DNA from: JAFTYR01 sp964571375
GTDB taxonomy: Bacteria > Pseudomonadota > Gammaproteobacteria > Burkholderiales > Burkholderiaceae_F
DNA length: 64,000 nt
Assembly (NCBI GenBank): GCA_964571375.1
Contig: CAZNBL010000001.1
Location: 8,565-72,564, forward strand
Direction of reading: 5' to 3'
In this document: positions 60,260 through 64,000 of the stretch, piece after piece
How the letters are laid out: each line of letters begins with the position of its first letter
Position numbering within the stretch: position 1 is the first letter of the stretch
Translations under genes and position numbers: made by a program
Notes under the pieces: generated by a model
The model's database searches: none
Seen by the model: the letters and a program-made list of their open reading frames with translations, nothing else
What the model was told of the DNA's origin: nothing

Positions 60260-61978
60260 TCAGCTGAACCAATAGAGTTGTGTCATCGCAACGTTCTTGG
60301 CAGGAGGAACATAAGCGCGAACGTCGTCAACGGTCACTTCGAAGGTTTCCGGATTGACGCTGATTTTCGGGGCGGCGCTGTTGCGCTTCATGCATCCCTT
60401 AGTGAGCTGTCTCGTACCGTGTACAGCGACTACATCGGAATGAAGACAGAGTTTTTCTTTGATGCCGTTTTCGGCAGCGGCTGCAGAGACAAAGCTCATA
60501 CGGGTTCCGGGAAGTGCCGAACCGAAACCGCCGAACATCGGTCTCATCATCATCGGCTGCGGCGTGATGAGCGAGGCATTTGCATCACCCATGTCTGCCC
60601 AATTGATAAAGCCGCCTTTGATGACCAGTTTCGGTTTTACGGCGAAGAATGCGGGTTCCCAAAGGACGAGATCGGCACTTTTTCCGACTTCTACAGAACC
60701 CAGGCGATCGGAAATGCCGTAGCAGATTGCCGGGTTGATCGTGATTTTTGCCAGGTATCTGAGTACTCTGAAATTGTCGTTTCCGTCGCTGTCTTCAGGC
60801 AGTTTTCCGCGGGCCCGCTTCATGCAATCTGCTGTCTGGAACGTACGCATAAAGGTTTCGCCGACACGGCCCATTGCCTGAGAGTCGGAAGTCACCATAG
60901 AAAGCACGCCGATATCGTGCAGGATGTTTTCTGCCGACTGTGTTTCCGGCCGAACTCTGCTTTCGGCGAAAGCGACGTCCGAAGGAATCTTCGGGTTGAG
61001 GTTGTGACAGACCATGATCATGTCGAAGAGCTCTGCTTCGCTGTTTATTCCGAAAGGCAGCGTCGGATTGGTCGAAGAAGGCAGTACATTCGGCATGGAA
61101 GCCACTTTGAGCAGATCCGGAGCATGTCCTCCTCCTGCGCCTTCCGTGTGATACGTATGGATGGTGCGGCCGTCTATCGCTGCAATCGTATCTTCGACAT
61201 AACCGCTCTCATTGAGCGTATCGGTATGGATGGCAGCCTGTACGTCGTATCGGTCCGCACAGGTGAGCGCGCATCGGATGGCAGCCGGGGTCGAACCCCA
61301 GTCTTCGTGAATTTTGAGTCCCATGGCGCCGGCTTCGATTTGCTCGCAGATACTCTTTTCACCCGAGCAGTTACCTTTGGCAAGGAAGCCGAGATTGACC
61401 GGCAGTCCGTCGGCAGCCTGGAGCATTCGGGCAAGATTCCAGGTTCCGGAGGTGATTGTGGTGCCGTTGGAACCGTCCGTCGGTCCGATGCCGCCGCCGA
61501 TCAACGTCGTGATGCCGTTGCTGAGTGCAGAGAATGCCTGCTGAGGAGAGACAAAGTGAACGTGACCGTCAATGCCGGCCGCGGTCAGGATGAGATGTTC
61601 GCCGGAAATGGCATCGGTTGCGGCCCCGGTCACAAGGTTCGGTGAGACATCCTGCATCGTATTGGGGTTGCCCGCTTTGCCGATTCCTGCGATTTTCCCG
61701 TCACGGATGCCGACATCGGCTTTAACTACACCGATGATCGGGTCAATAACGGTGACATTGGTGATGACAAGGTCGAGAGCGCCCTGAGCCCGGGTGACGG
61801 AATTGTCGAGTCCCATGCCGTCACGCAGTGTTTTGCCTCCGCCGTAGACGACTTCGTCGCCGTAGGCTCGAAGATCCTTTTCGATTTCGACATAGAGATC
61901 GGTATCGGCCAATCGGATTTTGTCACCGGTTGTCGGACCGTAAAGGTCGCAGTATTGCTGTCTGGAAATTGTCGGCAT
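60260..61978 (-). CDS. ureC: Urease alpha subunit
   Basis: Catalytic subunit of the nickel urease, which splits urea into ammonia and carbamate. It has 572 residues (usual 565-572). Nickel ligands: HVH in DGHVHFVSPQQ, the carbamylated lysine in GLKIHEDWGS, His in AIHTDTLNE and HTEGAGGGH, Asp in TSDSQAMGRVGE. The mobile-flap MVCHNLNP carries Cys and the catalytic His. A 462-codon frame on the other strand is a shadow. Confidence 0.97.
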   Translation of the reverse strand: MPTISRQQYCDLYGPTTGDKIRLADTDLYVEIEKDLRAYGDEVVYGGGKTLRDGMGLDNSVTRAQGALDLVITNVTVIDPIIGVVKADVGIRDGKIAGIGKAGNPNTMQDVSPNLVTGAATDAISGEHLILTAAGIDGHVHFVSPQQAFSALSNGITTLIGGGIGPTDGSNGTTITSGTWNLARMLQAADGLPVNLGFLAKGNCSGEKSICEQIEAGAMGLKIHEDWGSTPAAIRCALTCADRYDVQAAIHTDTLNESGYVEDTIAAIDGRTIHTYHTEGAGGGHAPDLLKVASMPNVLPSSTNPTLPFGINSEAELFDMIMVCHNLNPKIPSDVAFAESRVRPETQSAENILHDIGVLSMVTSDSQAMGRVGETFMRTFQTADCMKRARGKLPEDSDGNDNFRVLRYLAKITINPAICYGISDRLGSVEVGKSADLVLWEPAFFAVKPKLVIKGGFINWADMGDANASLITPQPMMMRPMFGGFGSALPGTRMSFVSAAAAENGIKEKLCLHSDVVAVHGTRQLTKGCMKRNSAAPKISVNPETFEVTVDDVRAYVPPAKNVAMTQLYWFS

Positions 61979-61984
61979 GATGAT

Positions 61985-62446
61985 TTACTTCTTCGCAGAG
62001 GATTGATCGGTATCGGTGCACTCGGAGGACTTGAATCCGAAGAGACGGGCTCGTTTTATGGCAAGGGCTTGAACCGGGTAGTAGACAGGCGCGTCCTCAG
62101 TCCCTGCAGCACCTTCGGTCAGAGCGTTGAATCCGATAATTCTTCGTTTGCCGGCGAAGTCGACGAGTTCTATTTCTTTTTCATCTCCCGGCTCGAAACG
62201 CACGGCAGTCGTTGCAGGAATATTGAGGTGGCGGCCGAAGGCGGCAGATCTGTCAAATTCCAGGTATCGGTTGACCTCGAAGAAATGAAAGTGAGAGCCG
62301 ACCTGAATCGGTCGGTCGCCCGTATTGCGGACCCTGATTTTCACCGTATGCCGGCCGCAGTTATAGGCAATCGGTTCCGAAGCAAGAAGAACTCCGCCGA
62401 CCGTAACTGATTTTTCTGCAGCTGATTTTTTGGATTTACCGCTCAT
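61985..62446 (-). CDS. ureB: Urease beta subunit
   Basis: Structural subunit of urease, 153 residues against about 101-106 in Klebsiella. The core (VGGVLLASEPIAYNCGR, then NTGDRPIQVGSHFHFFEVN, then FGRHLNIPATTAVRFEPG) is complete. The extra length is an N-terminal Lys/Ser-rich stretch and a C-terminal tail of about 40 residues ending DQSSAKK. It stands as a separate gene, six bases before ureC and 16 after ureA. Confidence 0.94.
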   Translation of the reverse strand: MSGKSKKSAAEKSVTVGGVLLASEPIAYNCGRHTVKIRVRNTGDRPIQVGSHFHFFEVNRYLEFDRSAAFGRHLNIPATTAVRFEPGDEKEIELVDFAGKRRIIGFNALTEGAAGTEDAPVYYPVQALAIKRARLFGFKSSECTDTDQSSAKK

Positions 62447-62462
62447 AACGCCTCCCAGAGAA

Positions 62463-62765
62463 TTACCTGATAGGGTTGTGAATGCTGATCAGACGCGAAC
62501 CGTCGGTAAAGACGGCCTCTACCTGCAACAGCGGGATCATGTCGGATACGCCTTCCATGACCTGTTCTTTGCGAAGTACGCCCGAGGCGTATTTCATGAC
62601 TTCTTCAACTCCTTTACCTTCCCGGGCGGCTTCCAGAGCTGCGGAGGTAATAAAGGCAACAGCTTCGGGATGGTTGAGCTTTAGTCCCTTGGCGAGACGT
62701 CTCTCAGCAATCATCCCGAGCGTCAGAAGGGTCAATTTGTCCTGTTCTTTTGGAGTCAGATGCAT
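62463..62765 (-). CDS. ureA: Urease gamma subunit
   Basis: Smallest urease subunit, 100 residues from the ATG at 62765, starting MHLTPKEQDKLTLLTLGMIA as the family does; an in-frame ATG 63 bases upstream is rejected. NHPEAVAFITSAALEAAREGK is conserved. First gene of the ten-gene leftward operon. The upstream 125 bp has a CTTGTC/GACAAG hairpin and no convincing promoter pair or NikR site. Confidence 0.95.
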   Translation of the reverse strand: MHLTPKEQDKLTLLTLGMIAERRLAKGLKLNHPEAVAFITSAALEAAREGKGVEEVMKYASGVLRKEQVMEGVSDMIPLLQVEAVFTDGSRLISIHNPIR

Positions 62766-62889
62766 AGCTCGTCCTGAATGGATTGGTAAGTTGTTCCGCT
62801 TGTCTGAATGTGCTTCGGACAAGTGCATCCATTATCGGAAGGCGGTGTCTGAGAGGCGGCGTAAAGACACTGAAACGGGCGGTCCGACG

Positions 62890-62932
62890 GGTGAAAAAAT
62901 AAAAATGCCCGCGGCAGTAACCTGCCGCGGGC
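62890..62932 (-). terminator. Intrinsic terminator after the ornithine decarboxylase gene
   Basis: An 11-bp stem, GCCCGCGGCAG (62907-62917) with CTGCCGCGGGC (62922-62932), is followed on the minus strand by ATTTTTATTTTTT. It separates the decarboxylase from the urease operon. Confidence 0.9.
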
Positions 62933-62961
62933 TGATATGACTACCCGTTAATCAAAGGGTA

Positions 62962-64000
62962 TTAAAGAGAGTTTTCAGCTTCCTTTTTAAGTACGAATGC
63001 ATAGGCACGTTTTTTATCGGCGTCTTTTTCAATGTAGACGCCCTGAAGTTCGGGGGCAAAGCCCGGCATACGGTTGATGCCTTCTTCGAGCGCAAGGAAA
63101 TATTCCAGGACGGCGCCGCCCCAGACTTCGCCCGGCACGCAACAGAGAACGCCCGGAGGATAGGGCAGGGCACCTTCGGCTGCGATACGGCCGGCGGCCT
63201 TCTCAAGCGGAACCAGATCCGTATTGCCGCGAATAAACTCAAAGTGAGCTTCCTGCGGTCTCATAGCAACCTTCGGGAAATGAGATCTGCGGAACATTTC
63301 CTTCTGCAGCTGTTTGACGTTGCGGCTCTTATAGAAGTCGTGCATTTCCTGGCAGAGCTGGCGGATTGTGTAACCGCGGTATCGGTCTTCGTAAGCAGCG
63401 TAAAGCGACGGAAGAACCTCGGAGAGAGGCGCGTCTTCTTCAAGCAGGCGCTCGAATCGTGCGATTTGAGTGACCAGATGAGCCATCTTGACCTTGTCTT
63501 CGGCCGGTGTCATCAGGAAAAGAATGGAATTTAAGTCGCACTTTTCCGGAATGATGCTGTTCTCACGAAGGTAGTTGGCAAGAACGGTAGCCGGAATACC
63601 GAAGTCTTCATATTCACCTGTTTCGGTATTGATGCCGGCAGTGGTCAGCAGGAACTTACAGGGATCGACGAAATACTGATTTGCAGCATAACCTTCGTAG
63701 GCGTGCCACTTTTCACCGGGACCGAACTTGAAAAAGTCGAGATTCTGGGCGATTTCTTCAGTCGGGTGATCCTGCCAGAGCTTGCCGTTGACGGTGACCG
63801 GAATAAACGGACGGATGTACTTGCAGGTCTTAAGCAAAAGCTTGCGGGCGTCGATACCGACTTTGACGCAGTCGATCCAGAGGTTGCGGCCGGCCTGTCC
63901 TTCGTGCATTTTAGCGTTCACGTCGAGCGCGGCAAAAAGCGGATAGAAGGGGCTGGTCGAAGCGTGCATCATGAAGGCATTGTTGAGCTGCTTATGCGAA
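62962..64000 (-). CDS. speF: Ornithine decarboxylase, 5' part missing
   Basis: C-terminal part (about 346 residues) of a fold-type I Orn/Lys/Arg decarboxylase that consumes a proton while making putrescine. The frame runs past the right edge; the last visible codons include SHK, matching the PLP-lysine STHK motif, followed by NNAFMMHASTSPFYP. The segments GEKWHAYEGYAANQYFVDPC, RQLCQEMHDFY and PPGVLCCVPGEVWGGAV favour ornithine decarboxylase (SpeC/SpeF) over the arginine or lysine enzymes. The inducible SpeF type is inferred from the acid-resistance setting; the missing N-terminal wing domain would help decide. Confidence 0.85.
   Translation of the reverse strand, partial: SHKQLNNAFMMHASTSPFYPLFAALDVNAKMHEGQAGRNLWIDCVKVGIDARKLLLKTCKYIRPFIPVTVNGKLWQDHPTEEIAQNLDFFKFGPGEKWHAYEGYAANQYFVDPCKFLLTTAGINTETGEYEDFGIPATVLANYLRENSIIPEKCDLNSILFLMTPAEDKVKMAHLVTQIARFERLLEEDAPLSEVLPSLYAAYEDRYRGYTIRQLCQEMHDFYKSRNVKQLQKEMFRRSHFPKVAMRPQEAHFEFIRGNTDLVPLEKAAGRIAAEGALPYPPGVLCCVPGEVWGGAVLEYFLALEEGINRMPGFAPELQGVYIEKDADKKRAYAFVLKKEAENSL

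Noticed and set aside
62766..62828. 21-residue N-terminal extension of ureA
   Set aside because: The family begins at MHLTPKEQDKL; the upstream part is not conserved and lies in the leader.
1..64000. CRISPR array, prophage or integrase-bordered island
   Set aside because: No spaced direct repeats, phage structural genes or integrases were seen; no att-like duplication was seen beside the tRNA cluster.

Overview
The window is chromosomal DNA from a betaproteobacterium, most likely a gut Sutterellaceae relative (Sutterella / Parasutterella type). The basis is the betaproteobacterial layout (rpoC followed by the str-S10-spc-alpha ribosomal block, hslR, glmM-phoB-phoR, mlaFEDACB with mlaA inside the operon, aroK-aroB-dgt) together with periplasmic flavocytochrome-type reductases typical of anaerobic gut Burkholderiales. 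The family name is an inference from gene content; no search was run.

Positions 1-23220 hold the 3' part of rpoC, then rpsL-rpsG-fusA-tuf-rpsJ, then the S10, spc and alpha blocks up to rplQ. All genes read rightward. Terminators or promoters split this block after rpoC, after rpsJ, after rpsQ, before rpmJ and before rplQ. infA is absent from its usual place between secY and rpmJ. The assembly is broken inside tuf: a 100-N gap is flanked by an identical 55-bp copy of the tuf start.

Positions 23300-35340 are housekeeping genes: hslR; hemB, engB, guaC, lysA and an LptM-like lipoprotein leftward; then cyaY, folP, glmM and phoB-phoR rightward, with a Pho box before phoB. A Pro-Arg-His tRNA cluster, an orphan NosL-like protein and pepT follow. 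Positions 35340-41000 form a respiratory module: a Tat-exported flavoprotein, a tri-haem cytochrome c, a convergent Sec-exported fumarate-reductase-type flavoprotein and an AspT-family exchanger. An alanine/glycine:cation symporter and a small membrane protein come next.

Positions 43009-43432 carry no gene. They do contain a near-perfect Fur box on a good leftward promoter, followed by a structured stretch ending in tandem terminators: a candidate iron-regulated small RNA. Next is the PBP1A gene, broken by an exact 259-bp tandem duplication, then aroK-aroB-dgt, a RayT-like protein without the HUH histidines, a thioesterase and the complete Mla phospholipid-transport operon.

Positions 54400-62770 are a compact leftward ten-gene urease locus, ureABCEFGD plus a urea transporter, an MFS transporter and an ion channel with an unusual pore sequence. 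The gene order differs from the ureDABCEFG order common in Burkholderiales. The right edge cuts an ornithine decarboxylase gene. Urease and ornithine decarboxylase side by side suggest an acid-resistance neighbourhood.
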